From assembly GCF_000603945.1 (NCBI RefSeq), contig NZ_AXCW01000027.1, positions 1 to 34,348 on the forward strand: a DNA stretch of 34,348 nucleotides, in the 5' to 3' direction. Shown here piece after piece: positions 17,517-25,664 of this stretch (its first letter is position 1; every line of letters starts with the position of its first letter). A model generated the notes under the pieces. It was not told the DNA's origin and did not search any database. It saw only the letters and a list, made by a program, of their open reading frames with translations. Made by a program: the position numbers and the translations under genes. Source of the DNA: Actinotalea ferrariae CF5-4 (GTDB taxonomy: Bacteria; Actinomycetota; Actinomycetes; Actinomycetales; Cellulomonadaceae).

Positions 17517-18092
17517 ATGTCCACGACGACCGCCGCCCGGCCCGCGCGCCGGCTCGGGCCGGGTCTGACGGCCTTCCTCGTCGTCGACGTCCTCCTCGTC
17601 CTCGCGTTCCTCGTGGTCCTCGGCACGACGCTCGCCGGCCGGGACGCCGGGGCGGCCCCGGAAGGTCCCGCTGCCGCGCCGGCCGCACCGGAGCCGGAGA
17701 CCACGCCCGAGGAGTCGCCCGGCGAGGACTCGCAGGAGGTGGGCGAGGTCCGCGCGTTCGTGCTGCCCAGCGGCAACATCCACTGCGCGATGGACGAGGG
17801 CTCCGCGACCTGCACGATCCTCGCGTTCAGCTACGAGCGGCCGGCGCCCCCGGAGGGCTGCGCCGGGCAGGCCGGGAACGTGCTCACCGTCGACGCGGCC
17901 GGCACCGCCGGGTTCGCCTGCCAGGAGGGCGAGCCTGCCGCGGCTGCCGAGGGCACCCCGGTGCTGGAGTACGGGGAGCAGACGACTGTCGGCGCGATGA
18001 CGTGCGCCAGCTCCACGAATGGGGTGCTGTGCCGCCACAACGAGAGCGGCGCGGGCTTCTCCGTCGCGCGGGCGGGGTACCTCTTCTTCTGA
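17517..18092 (+). CDS. Small membrane-anchored protein with extracellular Cys-rich domain (DUF6636-like)
   Basis: A 191-residue protein with one hydrophobic helix (about residues 18-41, LTAFLVVDVLLVLAFLVVLG) that anchors it in the membrane, a Pro/Glu-rich linker, and an extracytoplasmic domain with six cysteines. The domain reads AFVLPSGNIHCAMDE, TCTI, GCAGQ, GFACQ, MTCASSTNGVLCRHNESGAGF, resembling DUF6636-type domains (SPSGNIxC ... GVxCxNxxTGxGF). Function is unknown. ATG 17517 is supported by AGGAG at 17507-17511. It follows the FAD gene by 118 bases and ends before a hairpin at 18119-18145. Confidence 0.75.
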   Translation: MSTTTAARPARRLGPGLTAFLVVDVLLVLAFLVVLGTTLAGRDAGAAPEGPAAAPAAPEPETTPEESPGEDSQEVGEVRAFVLPSGNIHCAMDEGSATCTILAFSYERPAPPEGCAGQAGNVLTVDAAGTAGFACQEGEPAAAAEGTPVLEYGEQTTVGAMTCASSTNGVLCRHNESGAGFSVARAGYLFF

Positions 18093-18118
18093 CCGACGGC
18101 GCTCCGCCGCGGCCGGCT

Positions 18119-18145
18119 GGGGTCGACACGTGCCGTGCCGACCCC
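18119..18145. terminator. Hairpin between convergent DUF6636-like and M13 peptidase genes
   Basis: GGGGTCG and CACG pair with CGTG and CGACCCC around a 3-base loop, with one A-C mismatch. It lies 27 bases past the stop of the plus-strand gene. Confidence 0.55.
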
Positions 18146-18159
18146 ACCGGGCCTCGCCC

Positions 18160-18209
18160 ATCAGGTGAAGCTCACCACGCGCCCGTCATCAGGTGCCGTC
18201 GATCAGGTG
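18160..18209. repeat. Three copies of ATCAGGTG past the M13 peptidase stop
   Basis: ATCAGGTG occurs at 18160, 18188 and 18202, two of them within a longer partial duplication that includes GCTCACCA. They lie just downstream of the minus-strand peptidase gene and look like a local duplication. Confidence 0.5.
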
Positions 18210-18213
18210 CCGC

Positions 18214-20215
18214 TCACCAGATCCGGACGCGCTCCTGCGGCGGGAGGTAGAGCGCGTCACCGGGCTGCACGTCGTACGCCTCGTGGAACTCGTCGAGGTT
18301 GCGGACGATCCCGTTGCACCGGAACTCGTTGGGCGAGTGCGGGTCCGTCGCCAGGCGGCGGATCATCTCCTCGTCGCGGCCCTTGGACTGCCACACCTGG
18401 GCCCAGCCGAGCAGCACCCGCTGCACACCGGTGAGGCCGTCGACGACGGGTGCGTCCGCGAGCGGCGTCCCCAGCGCGATCCGGTACGCCTTCAGCCCGA
18501 TGGACAGCCCGCCGAGGTCCCCGATGTTCTCCCCGATCGTCAGGGCACCGTTGACGCGGTGGGAGTCGTCGAGCTGGGCGGGGGAGAAGGCGCCGTACTG
18601 CTCGACGAGGGCGGCCGTCCGCTTCTCGAACTCGGTGCGGTCCTCCTCGGTCCACCAGTCCTCCAGGCGGCCGATGCCGTCGTACTTGGAGCCCTGGTCG
18701 TCGAAGCCGTGGCCGATCTCGTGGCCGATGACCGCACCGATGCCGCCGTAGTTGACGGCGTCGTCGGCCTCCGGGTCGAAGAACGGCGGCTGGAGGATCG
18801 CCGCCGGGAAGACGATCTCGTTCATCCCGGGGTTGTAGTACGCGTTGACGGTCTGCGGCGTCATGAACCACTCGTCGCGGTCGACCGGTCGGCCGATCTT
18901 CCGCAGCTCGCGGTCCTGCTCGTAGGCGGAGGAGCGGCGCACGTTGCCGACCAGGTCCGTCGGGTCGACGACGAGGCCCTCGTAGGACCGCCAGCGGTCG
19001 GGGTAGCCGATCTTCGGGGTGAACGCCTCGAGCTTCTCCAGCGCCCGCTCCCGGGTCGCGGGGCCCATCCAGTCCAGCTGCGTGATCGACTCGCGGTAGG
19101 CGGCGACGAGGTTCGCGACGAGCTCGACCATCCGCGCCTTGTGGCTCGGGGGGAAGTGACGCTCGACGTAGACCTGGCCCACCGCCTCCCCGAGCGCCGC
19201 CTCGACGAGCGAGACCCCGCGCTTCCAGCGGTCGCGCAGCCGCTCCGTGCCGGTGAGGACCGTGCCGTAGAAGTCGAAGTTGGCCTGCACGACGGCCTCG
19301 GGCAGGTACGGGGCGCGTGCGGAGACGAGGTGGAAGCGGAGCCACGCCTGCCACTGCTCGACGGGTGCCTCCTGCCACAGCCGCGCCAGCCCGGCGGCGA
19401 AGTCGGGCTGCCGGACCACGAGGTCCGACATCGTCGCGACGTCCGTCCCGAGCGCGGACACCCAGGCCGACCAGTCGAGGCCGGGTGCCGCCTGCGTCAG
19501 CTCGGCGAGCGTCGTCGGGTTGTAGGTGAGGTCCGCGTCCCGGTTCCGCACGACGTCCCAGTGGTGGCCGGCCAGACGCGTCTCCAGGTCCACGACCAGC
19601 TCGGCCTGGTGCCGGGCCCGGTCCTCGTCCAGGCCGGTGAGGCCCAGCATGCGCGCGACGTGCGGGAGGTACTGCTCGCGGACCGCGGCGTACGCCTCCT
19701 CGCGGTAGTAGGACTCGTCGGGCAGGCCGAGCCCGGACTGGTGCAGGTAGACGACGTAGCGCTCCGGGTCCTTCGCGTCGTTGTCCACCCAGAACGCGAC
19801 GGCGCCCGCGCCGCCGGTGCGCTGCAGCTGCCCGAGGACGTGCGTGAGGGCGGCCGTGTCCTGCGCCGCGTCGATGGCGGCGAGCTCCTCGGCGATCGGG
19901 TCCAGCCCGAGCGACTCGATCCGCTCGGTGTCCATGAAGCTCGCGTAGAGGGCGCCCACCTGCTGCGCAGGTCGCCGACGGCGCCGCGGCGCCGTCGGCG
20001 ACCTGCGCGCCCAGCTCCTCGATGATCGTCCGGACGCGCTCCTCGGCCTGGTCGTGCAGGGCCCGGAAGGCGCCGTCCATCGCCCGGTCCGCGGGGATCT
20101 CGTGGGACTCGAGCCACCGGCCGTTGACGTGCCGGTACAGGTCGTCCTGGGGACGGACGGCCGGGTCGAGCGCGGCCAGGTCGATGCCGCTGCGGCGGGT
20201 CTCGGGAGTCGTCAT
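18214..20215 (-). pseudogene. M13-family (neprilysin/PepO-like) metallopeptidase, frameshifted
   Basis: The N-terminal part starts at ATG 20213-20215 (DLAALDPAVRPQDDLYRHVN, VRTIIEELGAQVADG) and is in a different frame from the rest. The main part runs in frame to the stop at 18214 (QQVGALYASFMDTERIE onward, about 580 residues). That part contains the zinc motif GHEIGHGFDDQG, NAYYNPGMNEIVFPA, the third ligand region TIGENIGDLGG and the normal C-terminus NGIVRN...VRIW. Total length (about 667 codons) is right for M13, so one base is extra or two are missing. The join must lie at 19960-20008, which is a perfect 44-bp palindrome. This may be a real mutation or a sequencing error. A shortened protein from GTG 19959 is conceivable. 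TAGCCT lies seven bases before the ATG. Confidence 0.82.
19965..20008. repeat. Perfect 44-bp palindrome within the M13 peptidase gene
   Basis: Left half 19965-19986 and right half 19987-20008 are exact reverse complements with no spacer. It coincides with the frameshift in the surrounding gene. Such a cruciform can arise by inverted duplication or template switching. Confidence 0.9.
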
Positions 20216-20222
20216 GGCGCCC

Positions 20223-20228
20223 AGGCTA
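20223..20228 (-). promoter_or_regulatory. -10 box of a leaderless promoter (M13 peptidase)
   Basis: TAGCCT on the minus strand, seven bases, then ATG 20215. No Shine-Dalgarno sequence is seen. Confidence 0.45.
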
Positions 20229-20314
20229 GGTCAGGTGGCCGACACCGGGTGCCCCGGCGGTGCCCGGCCCCCGGCCGGGACCGCACGGGGGCACCGAGCG
20301 GCTGCCCGCGCTGG

Positions 20315-20320
20315 CAGGAT
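20315..20320 (+). promoter_or_regulatory. -10-like box of a leaderless promoter (rpiB)
   Basis: CAGGAT, six bases (GGCGCC), then ATG 20327. The layout is identical to the one before malQ. Confidence 0.4.
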
Positions 20321-20326
20321 GGCGCC

Positions 20327-20791
20327 ATGCGCATCCACATCGCCGCCGACCACGCCGGGTTCGACCTCAAGCAGGCCCTCGTGGAGCACCTGCGCGACCA
20401 GGGCCACGACGTCGTGGACCACGGTGCCCACGAGGACGACCCGCTCGACGACTACCCGCCCATGTGCGTGGCCGCCGGACGCGCGGTCGTGGCGGAGCCG
20501 GGAAGCCTCGGCATCGTGCTCGGCGGCTCGGGCAACGGCGAGCAGATCGCCGCCAACAAGGTCGCCGGCGTGCGGGCCGTGCTCGCCTGGAACGAGGACA
20601 CCGCTCGCCTGGGCCGGGCGCACAACGACGCGAACGTCATCGCGATCGGCGCGCGTCAGCACCCCCGCGCCGAGGCCGTCGCGATGGTCGAGGCGTTCCT
20701 GGCCGAGCCGTTCAGCGGCGACGCCCGGCACCAGCGCCGGATCGACCTGCTCGCGGCGCACGAGCGCGGCGAGGACATCACCGGCCGCTGA
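20327..20791 (+). CDS. rpiB: Ribose-5-phosphate isomerase B
   Basis: A 154-residue cytoplasmic enzyme that interconverts ribose 5-phosphate and ribulose 5-phosphate in the pentose phosphate pathway. It starts with MRIHIAADHAGFDLKQ, the RpiB/LacAB signature; GIVLGGSGNGEQIAANKVAGVRA has the phosphate-binding loop with Ser in place of the usual catalytic Cys, as in actinobacterial RpiB, and AHNDANVIAIGAR is the conserved substrate segment. Length is normal. The ATG is chosen for the family N-terminus; longer frames are spurious. It ends 10 bases before the converging GNAT gene. Confidence 0.95.
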   Translation: MRIHIAADHAGFDLKQALVEHLRDQGHDVVDHGAHEDDPLDDYPPMCVAAGRAVVAEPGSLGIVLGGSGNGEQIAANKVAGVRAVLAWNEDTARLGRAHNDANVIAIGARQHPRAEAVAMVEAFLAEPFSGDARHQRRIDLLAAHERGEDITGR

Positions 20792-20801
20792 CGGGCCGTC
20801 C

Positions 20802-22040
20802 TCAGAACACCCAGCTGCACCCCGGCCGCACCGGCCAGCCGAACGCTGTGGCGGCCCGTGCCAGCGCCTCCGGACGCTCGGCGGCGACAAGGCCGGCGGT
20901 CGCGAGGGAGGCGAGCGAGGAGCCGCCGAGGTAGGCGGCGCCGAGCTCGCGCACGTCCAGCACCAGGTCGGGCGAGCCGTCCGCGGGCGTCACGACGGCG
21001 CCGTCGGGCCCGCCCTCCAGCCGCCACCGGCGGGCGTTCGCCGGCACGAGGTCGTCCCTGACCTCCAGGACGACGTCGACCTCCGCGGCGTACCGCCGCG
21101 CGGCCAGCGCGGCCGGGACGTCGAGCAGGCGCACCCACACGTTGTCGGCGAGCCGCGGCTCCGCGGCGCGCAGGTCCACGAGCAGGTGCAGCAGCGGGTC
21201 GTCCTCGAGCACCCACGCCTCGGTCGTCGCCATGAGGTCCAGGTCCAGGAGCACGCCCCAGAGCGCACGGGCCGCGGCCGCGTCCTCGGTGACGACGTCG
21301 CGCACCCGCACCGTGCCGCGGGGGCCCGCCGGCTCCCAGGACGACTTGCGCCGGAAGAGCGCGTACCCGACCGCCCGCCCGTCGCGCTCGGCGACCGCGA
21401 TCCGCAGCGCCTCGGCGCCGTCCCGGAACGCCGACGGGTCGTCGAGGTACGCGGCCCGCAGCTCCGGCGTCTCCCGGGTGGCCCAGCCGGGACGGTCCAC
21501 GGCCCCGTGCAGCGCCCGCACGACGTCGTCGTGATGCTCCTGGAGCCGCTCGAGCCGGACCCGCACCGCGTCGGCACCCGGCACCGACCGCAGCGCGGCC
21601 CCGCGGGGCACCGTGAGGCGGACGTCGTGCGCGGCCATGCCGTAGCCGAACCGGCCGTAGATCGCGGGCTCGGCCGCGAACAGGGAGGAGACCGCCTCGC
21701 CCCGGGCCAGGCTGCGGCGGACGTGGTCGTGGATCATCGCCCGCAGCAGGCCGCGTCGCCGGTGCGCCGGGTGGACCCCCACCCAGGTCAGCCCAGCGAC
21801 CGGGACACGCGCACCGGGCACCGGGTACTGCGTGAAGGGGTACGACGCGTGCATGGCGACCAGCTCGCCGTCGTCGGTCTCGACGCCGCGCGCCCGTTCC
21901 CACGTCAGCGGCGAGGGCAGGGCCGCGAGGACGTCGTCGTCGACGGTCGCCGGGAAGGCCCAGACGTCCAGGGCGATGACGTCCGCGTGCCGGGAGGGGT
22001 CGAGGTCGACGGGGCGGTAGCCCGCGGGGAGGTCGGTCAT
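20802..22040 (-). CDS. Eis-like GNAT N-acetyltransferase
   Basis: A 412-residue protein of the enhanced-intracellular-survival type: two GNAT domains and an SCP2-like C-terminal domain. The acetyl-CoA pyrophosphate loop is VGVHPAHRRRGLLRAMI (about residues 87-103); IYGRFGYGMA carries the conserved Tyr. The protein ends in a C-terminal Phe (GCSWVF), as expected for Eis, where the terminal carboxylate takes part in catalysis. Eis enzymes acetylate amines such as aminoglycosides, but the substrate here cannot be told. ATG 22040 is preferred over an in-frame ATG at 22049 because a GAGCAT box lies seven bases before it. It is divergent from the phosphatase gene. Confidence 0.88.
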   Translation of the reverse strand: MTDLPAGYRPVDLDPSRHADVIALDVWAFPATVDDDVLAALPSPLTWERARGVETDDGELVAMHASYPFTQYPVPGARVPVAGLTWVGVHPAHRRRGLLRAMIHDHVRRSLARGEAVSSLFAAEPAIYGRFGYGMAAHDVRLTVPRGAALRSVPGADAVRVRLERLQEHHDDVVRALHGAVDRPGWATRETPELRAAYLDDPSAFRDGAEALRIAVAERDGRAVGYALFRRKSSWEPAGPRGTVRVRDVVTEDAAAARALWGVLLDLDLMATTEAWVLEDDPLLHLLVDLRAAEPRLADNVWVRLLDVPAALAARRYAAEVDVVLEVRDDLVPANARRWRLEGGPDGAVVTPADGSPDLVLDVRELGAAYLGGSSLASLATAGLVAAERPEALARAATAFGWPVRPGCSWVF

Positions 22041-22047
22041 GGCGCCC

Positions 22048-22053
22048 ATGCTC
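22048..22053 (-). promoter_or_regulatory. -10-like box of a leaderless promoter (GNAT gene)
   Basis: GAGCAT on the minus strand, seven bases, then ATG 22040. It is a weak match to TANNNT. Confidence 0.28.
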
Positions 22054-22186
22054 GCGGCCACGGCACCGGTGCGCACGGTCTTTGCCCGACCTGCGCGCCG
22101 GCGACGCGCAGGGCCGCTGCGGCGGCGCGCGGCGACGCCCACGTCGGCGACGGTGGGCAGGTGCTGCTCCGGGGTCGCCGGCTCGA

Positions 22187-22192
22187 TACAGT
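22187..22192 (+). promoter_or_regulatory. -10 box of a leaderless promoter (PP2C phosphatase)
   Basis: TACAGT, seven bases, then GTG 22200, with no Shine-Dalgarno sequence. This decides the start within a very long open frame. Confidence 0.5.
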
Positions 22193-22199
22193 CGCGCAC

Positions 22200-23363
22200 G
22201 TGACGACCACCCACCACGCCGGCGGATCGTCCGCCGGCCGTCGGCGGCGCGACGAGCGCGGGGTGCGACGACGACGCGCCCGTCGGCGCGCCGGGGCGGT
22301 GCGTCAGGTCCGCTGGGGCCGCCTGACGCGGCGGCACACGATGATGGGCCGGCAGATCGGCGGGACGGTCGGCCTCGTCCTCCTGACCGCCTTCGCCGCC
22401 GTCGGCATGGTGCTCTCCCCGGACTGGGTGCCGGCGTCCACGATGCTCTTCATCCTGCTGCTCGGGGTCTTCATGCTCCGCTTCGTCGGTATGGCGCTGC
22501 TGTGCGCGACCGTGTTCGGTGCCCTCGCCGTCCTGTCGGGCTCCGGCGTCCGCCCCGTCCCGCCCGGGGTCTTCATGGTCGTGGCGCTGGGTGCCGTGGC
22601 CGGCCTCGTCTTCGTCCGGAGCCGCTCCCGCCTCGGGCTCCAGGGGGCGGCGAGCGACCTCATGCTCGTCGACCTGCGCGACCGGCTCGTCGCCCACGGC
22701 CGGATCCCCGCGCTGCCGGACGGCTGGCGCGTGGACAGCGTCGTGCGGTCCGCTAACGCCGAGGCGTTCTCGGGCGACTTCGTGGTCGCGGCCCGGTCCC
22801 AGCACGGCCAGATGCTGGAGATCGTCCTGGTCGACGTCTCGGGCAAGGGGCAGGAGGCCGGGGTGCGCTCGCTGCTGCTCTCCGGTGCGTTCGGGGGGCT
22901 GCTCGGGGCCATGCCCCGGGAGGCGTTCCTGCCGGCCGCCAACAACTACCTGCTGGACCAGAACTGGCCCGAGGGGTTCGCGACCGCGATCCACATCGCC
23001 GTCCGGCTGAGCACCGGGGAGTTCTGGGTCTCGACCGCGGGACACCCGCCGGCCGTCCAGCTCCACGCCGGCTCGGGCCGGATCCAGCGGCTGGACACCA
23101 CGGGCGGACCGGCCCTGGGGGTCGTCGTGGCACCGCTGTTCGCCGTCCACACCGGCGTGCTGCAGCACGGTGACACCGTGATGCTCTACACCGACGGGCT
23201 GATCGAGACCCCGGGGGCCGACGTCGAGCTCGGCATCGACCGGCTCATGGGGGCGGCCGAGCGGTTCGTCAGCACGCGCAGCGGCGGCGCGGACGCGGTC
23301 CTGGCGGGTGTCCGGGCCGGCGAGGGCGACGACCGCGGCCTCATCCTCATCCACCGCGACTGA
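22200..23363 (+). CDS. Membrane-bound SpoIIE/RsbU-type PP2C serine phosphatase
   Basis: A 387-residue protein: a very basic N-terminus, about four hydrophobic helices (residues 55-140, IGGTVGLVLLTAFAAVGMVL to VFMVVALGAVAGLVFV), then a cytoplasmic PPM phosphatase domain. Metal-binding aspartates are visible in AFSGDFVVAARS, VLVDVSGKGQEAG, MLYTDGLIETPG and GDDRGLILIH. Proteins of this form dephosphorylate anti-anti-sigma factors, but no RsbV/RsbW partner is in the window, so the target is unknown. The start GTG 22200 follows a TACAGT box. It is followed after four bases by the alkyltransferase-like gene, probably in the same transcript. Confidence 0.9.
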   Translation: MTTTHHAGGSSAGRRRRDERGVRRRRARRRAGAVRQVRWGRLTRRHTMMGRQIGGTVGLVLLTAFAAVGMVLSPDWVPASTMLFILLLGVFMLRFVGMALLCATVFGALAVLSGSGVRPVPPGVFMVVALGAVAGLVFVRSRSRLGLQGAASDLMLVDLRDRLVAHGRIPALPDGWRVDSVVRSANAEAFSGDFVVAARSQHGQMLEIVLVDVSGKGQEAGVRSLLLSGAFGGLLGAMPREAFLPAANNYLLDQNWPEGFATAIHIAVRLSTGEFWVSTAGHPPAVQLHAGSGRIQRLDTTGGPALGVVVAPLFAVHTGVLQHGDTVMLYTDGLIETPGADVELGIDRLMGAAERFVSTRSGGADAVLAGVRAGEGDDRGLILIHRD

Positions 23364-23367
23364 CGCC

Positions 23368-23679
23368 GTGGACGAGGAGTACCTCGAGGCCGTGCTCGAC
23401 CTCGTGGACGCGATCCCTCCCGGTCGGGTGATGACGTACGGCTCGATCGCCGAGGAGGTCCGCGACGCGCTCGGGCGCGGGGGACCGCGCCAGGTCGGCA
23501 CCGTGCTGTCCCGGGCCGGGTCGGGCGTGCCCTGGTGGCGGGTCGTCAACGCGTCCGGGCTCCCGCCCGCGTTCAAGCGCACGCACGCGCTGGCCGTCCT
23601 GCGGTCCGAGGGCTGCCCGCTGAGCGACGACGGCGCCCGCGTGCGGCTGCGCGCCGCCCTGTGGTGGCCGGAGGCCTAG
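23368..23679 (+). CDS. Alkyltransferase-like protein (MGMT family without the acceptor cysteine)
   Basis: A 103-residue protein with the C-terminal DNA-binding domain of O6-alkylguanine-DNA alkyltransferases. It has VMTYGSIAEEV (helix-turn-helix start), GGPRQVGTVLSRAGSGVPWWRVVNASG (arginine finger and active-site region) and a wing. The usual PCHR motif reads PWWR, so the cysteine that accepts the alkyl group is replaced by tryptophan. Such ATL proteins bind alkylated bases and pass them to nucleotide excision repair rather than repairing directly. The GTG start lies four bases after the phosphatase stop, so translation is likely coupled. Confidence 0.9.
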   Translation: MDEEYLEAVLDLVDAIPPGRVMTYGSIAEEVRDALGRGGPRQVGTVLSRAGSGVPWWRVVNASGLPPAFKRTHALAVLRSEGCPLSDDGARVRLRAALWWPEA

Positions 23680-23695
23680 ACCGCGCTGCTGCTGC

Positions 23696-23750
23696 AGGCC
23701 AGGCCAGGCCCGGCCCGGGCCGGCCGGACCCGGCCAGGCCCGGCCCGTGC
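23696..23750. repeat. CCAGGCCCGG low-complexity repeat between convergent genes
   Basis: AGGCC and CCCGGCC units alternate here and include the 14-bp palindrome CCGGCCCGGGCCGG (23710-23723). It lies between the converging ATL and CoA-binding genes and can fold strongly, so it may act as a bidirectional terminator. Confidence 0.45.
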
Positions 23751-23751
23751 C

Positions 23752-24291
23752 TCAGCGCAGCCCGCGCCGGGAGCTGATGACCCCGGTGTCGAACCCGGCG
23801 AGGTGCAGGCCGCCGTGGAACCGCGCGTGCTCGATCTTGACGCACCGGTCCATGACGACCTCCAGGCCGGCGTCCTCCGCGCGGCGCGCGACCTCCTCGT
23901 GCCACGAGCCGAGCTGCAGCCAGAGCGTGCGCGCCCCCACGGCGATCGTCTCGTCCAGGACGGTCGGCAGGTCGTCGTGCCGGCGGAAGACGTCCACGAG
24001 GTCGGGCACGACGGGCAGCGCCTCGAGCGACGGGTACACCGGGCGCCCCAGGATCTCCGTGGCGCGCGGGTTGACGAAGTACACGTCGTACGGGGAGGAC
24101 GACAGCAGGTAGGTCGCCACGAAGTAGCTCGCGCGCGAGGCGTTCGCGGACGCCCCGACGATCGCGATGGACCGGGTGCGGCGCAGCAGCGCCAGGCGCT
24201 CGGGAGCGCTCGGACCGACCCACGTGCGGGCGGGGGCGCCGGCCGGCGCGGCGGGCGTGGGCAGGGCGCAGGCCTGGGCGTCGGTGCTCAC
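23752..24291 (-). CDS. CoA-binding (YccU-like Rossmann) protein
   Basis: A 179-residue cytoplasmic protein with a CoA-binding Rossmann domain: RSIAIVGASANASRASYFVATYLL, YDVYFVNPRATEILGRPVYPSL and VDVFRRHDDLP, then LWLQLGSWHEEVARRAEDAGLEVVMDRCVKIEH. The biochemical role of these stand-alone domains is unsettled. The GTG start (24289-24291) overlaps the metY stop as GTGA, so it is translationally coupled and is the last gene of the sulfur operon. This suggests a link to acyl-CoA use in homocysteine synthesis, but that is inference. Confidence 0.85.
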   Translation of the reverse strand: MSTDAQACALPTPAAPAGAPARTWVGPSAPERLALLRRTRSIAIVGASANASRASYFVATYLLSSSPYDVYFVNPRATEILGRPVYPSLEALPVVPDLVDVFRRHDDLPTVLDETIAVGARTLWLQLGSWHEEVARRAEDAGLEVVMDRCVKIEHARFHGGLHLAGFDTGVISSRRGLR

Positions 24292-25664
24292 GCGGTCACC
24301 TTCACGGTCTCGGAGCGGGCGTCGTCGTCGGTGGTGTGGGCCTCGCGCGGGCCCACGGCCGCCGTGAGCGCCTGGTCGAGGTCCCACAGGATGTCCTCGA
24401 CGTCCTCGAGCCCGATGCTGATCCGCACGAGGTCCTCCGGCACGCCGGCGGCCGCGAGCTGCTCGGCGGAGAGCTGCTGGTGCGTCGTGGAGCCCGGGTG
24501 GATGACGAGCGTGCGCGCGTCGCCGATGTTCGCCAGGTGGCTCGCGAGCTGGAGCGCCTCGATGAAGCGGCGCCCGGCCTCCCGGCCGGGGACGTCGGGG
24601 GTGCCGCGGACGCCGAAGGCGAACACCGACCCCGGGCCGAGCGGCAGGTACTGCCGCGCCCGCTCGTGGTGCGGGTGCGACGGCAGCCCGGCCCAGTTGA
24701 CGTACCCGATGCGCGGGTCGGCCTCGAGCCACGACGCGACGACGCGCGCGTTGGCGACGTGCTCCTCGATCCGCTGGGGGAGCGTCTCGACGCCCTGCAG
24801 CAGGTTGAACGCCGACTGCGGGGCCAGCGACGGGCCGATGTCCCGGAGCTGCTCCGAGCGCAGCTTGGTGAGGAAGCCGTACTCGCCGAAGTTCTCCCAC
24901 CAGCTCACGCCGCCGTACGAGGGGACGGGCTCGGTCATCTGCGGGAACTTCCCGCTGCCCCAGTCGAACCGCCCGCTCTCGACGACGACGCCGCCGAGGG
25001 TGGTCCCGTGCCCGCCGAGGAACTTCGTCACCGAGTGGATGACGATGTCGGCCCCGTGCTCGATCGGGCGGCACAGGTACGGCGTGTTGAGCGTCGCGTC
25101 GATGACGAGCGGGACACCGGCGGTGTGGGCCACCTCGGCCAGGCCGGCGATGTCGGTGATCTCGCCCGACGGGTTCGCGATGACCTCGGCGTAGACGACC
25201 TTGGTCTCGGGCCGGATCGCCGCCGCGTAGTCCGCGGGGTCGGTGCCGGGGACGAACGTCGTCTCGACGCCGAAACGCCGCAGCGTCACGTCGAGCTGGG
25301 TGACGGTGCCGCCGTAGAGCGACGCCGCGGCGACGACGTGGTCGCCGGCACCGACCAGCGCGGCGAACGTGATGAACTCCGCGGCCATGCCCGACGACGT
25401 CGCGACCGCGCCGATGCCTCCCTCGAGGGACGCGATCCGCTCCTCCAGGGCCGCGACCGTGGGGTTGCCGATGCGGCTGTAGATGTTGCCGTACTTCTGC
25501 AGCGCGAAGAGGTTCGCGGCGTCGTTCGTGTCGTCGAAGACGAAGCTCGTCGTCTGGTAGATCGGGACGGCGCGGGCGCCGGTCGTCGGGTCCGGGACCC
25601 CGCCCGCGTGCAGCGCACGGGTGCGGAAGCCCCAGCGGCGGTCGCCGGTGGTCGGTTCGGTCAC
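24288..25664 (-). CDS. metY: O-acetylhomoserine sulfhydrylase (aminocarboxypropyltransferase)
   Basis: A 458-residue PLP enzyme that makes homocysteine from O-acetylhomoserine and sulfide, feeding methionine. The PLP-binding lysine is about Lys214 in DIVIHSVTKFLGGHGTTLGG; YSRIGNPTVAALEERIASLEGG and SVTKF mark the Cys/Met metabolism family, and length and the C-terminal RISIGLEDVEDILWDL are typical. The GTG start at 25662-25664 overlaps the acs stop as GTGA, showing translational coupling. The position downstream of a sulfonate-type importer fits direct sulfide incorporation. Confidence 0.94.
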   Translation of the reverse strand: MTEPTTGDRRWGFRTRALHAGGVPDPTTGARAVPIYQTTSFVFDDTNDAANLFALQKYGNIYSRIGNPTVAALEERIASLEGGIGAVATSSGMAAEFITFAALVGAGDHVVAAASLYGGTVTQLDVTLRRFGVETTFVPGTDPADYAAAIRPETKVVYAEVIANPSGEITDIAGLAEVAHTAGVPLVIDATLNTPYLCRPIEHGADIVIHSVTKFLGGHGTTLGGVVVESGRFDWGSGKFPQMTEPVPSYGGVSWWENFGEYGFLTKLRSEQLRDIGPSLAPQSAFNLLQGVETLPQRIEEHVANARVVASWLEADPRIGYVNWAGLPSHPHHERARQYLPLGPGSVFAFGVRGTPDVPGREAGRRFIEALQLASHLANIGDARTLVIHPGSTTHQQLSAEQLAAAGVPEDLVRISIGLEDVEDILWDLDQALTAAVGPREAHTTDDDARSETVKVTA

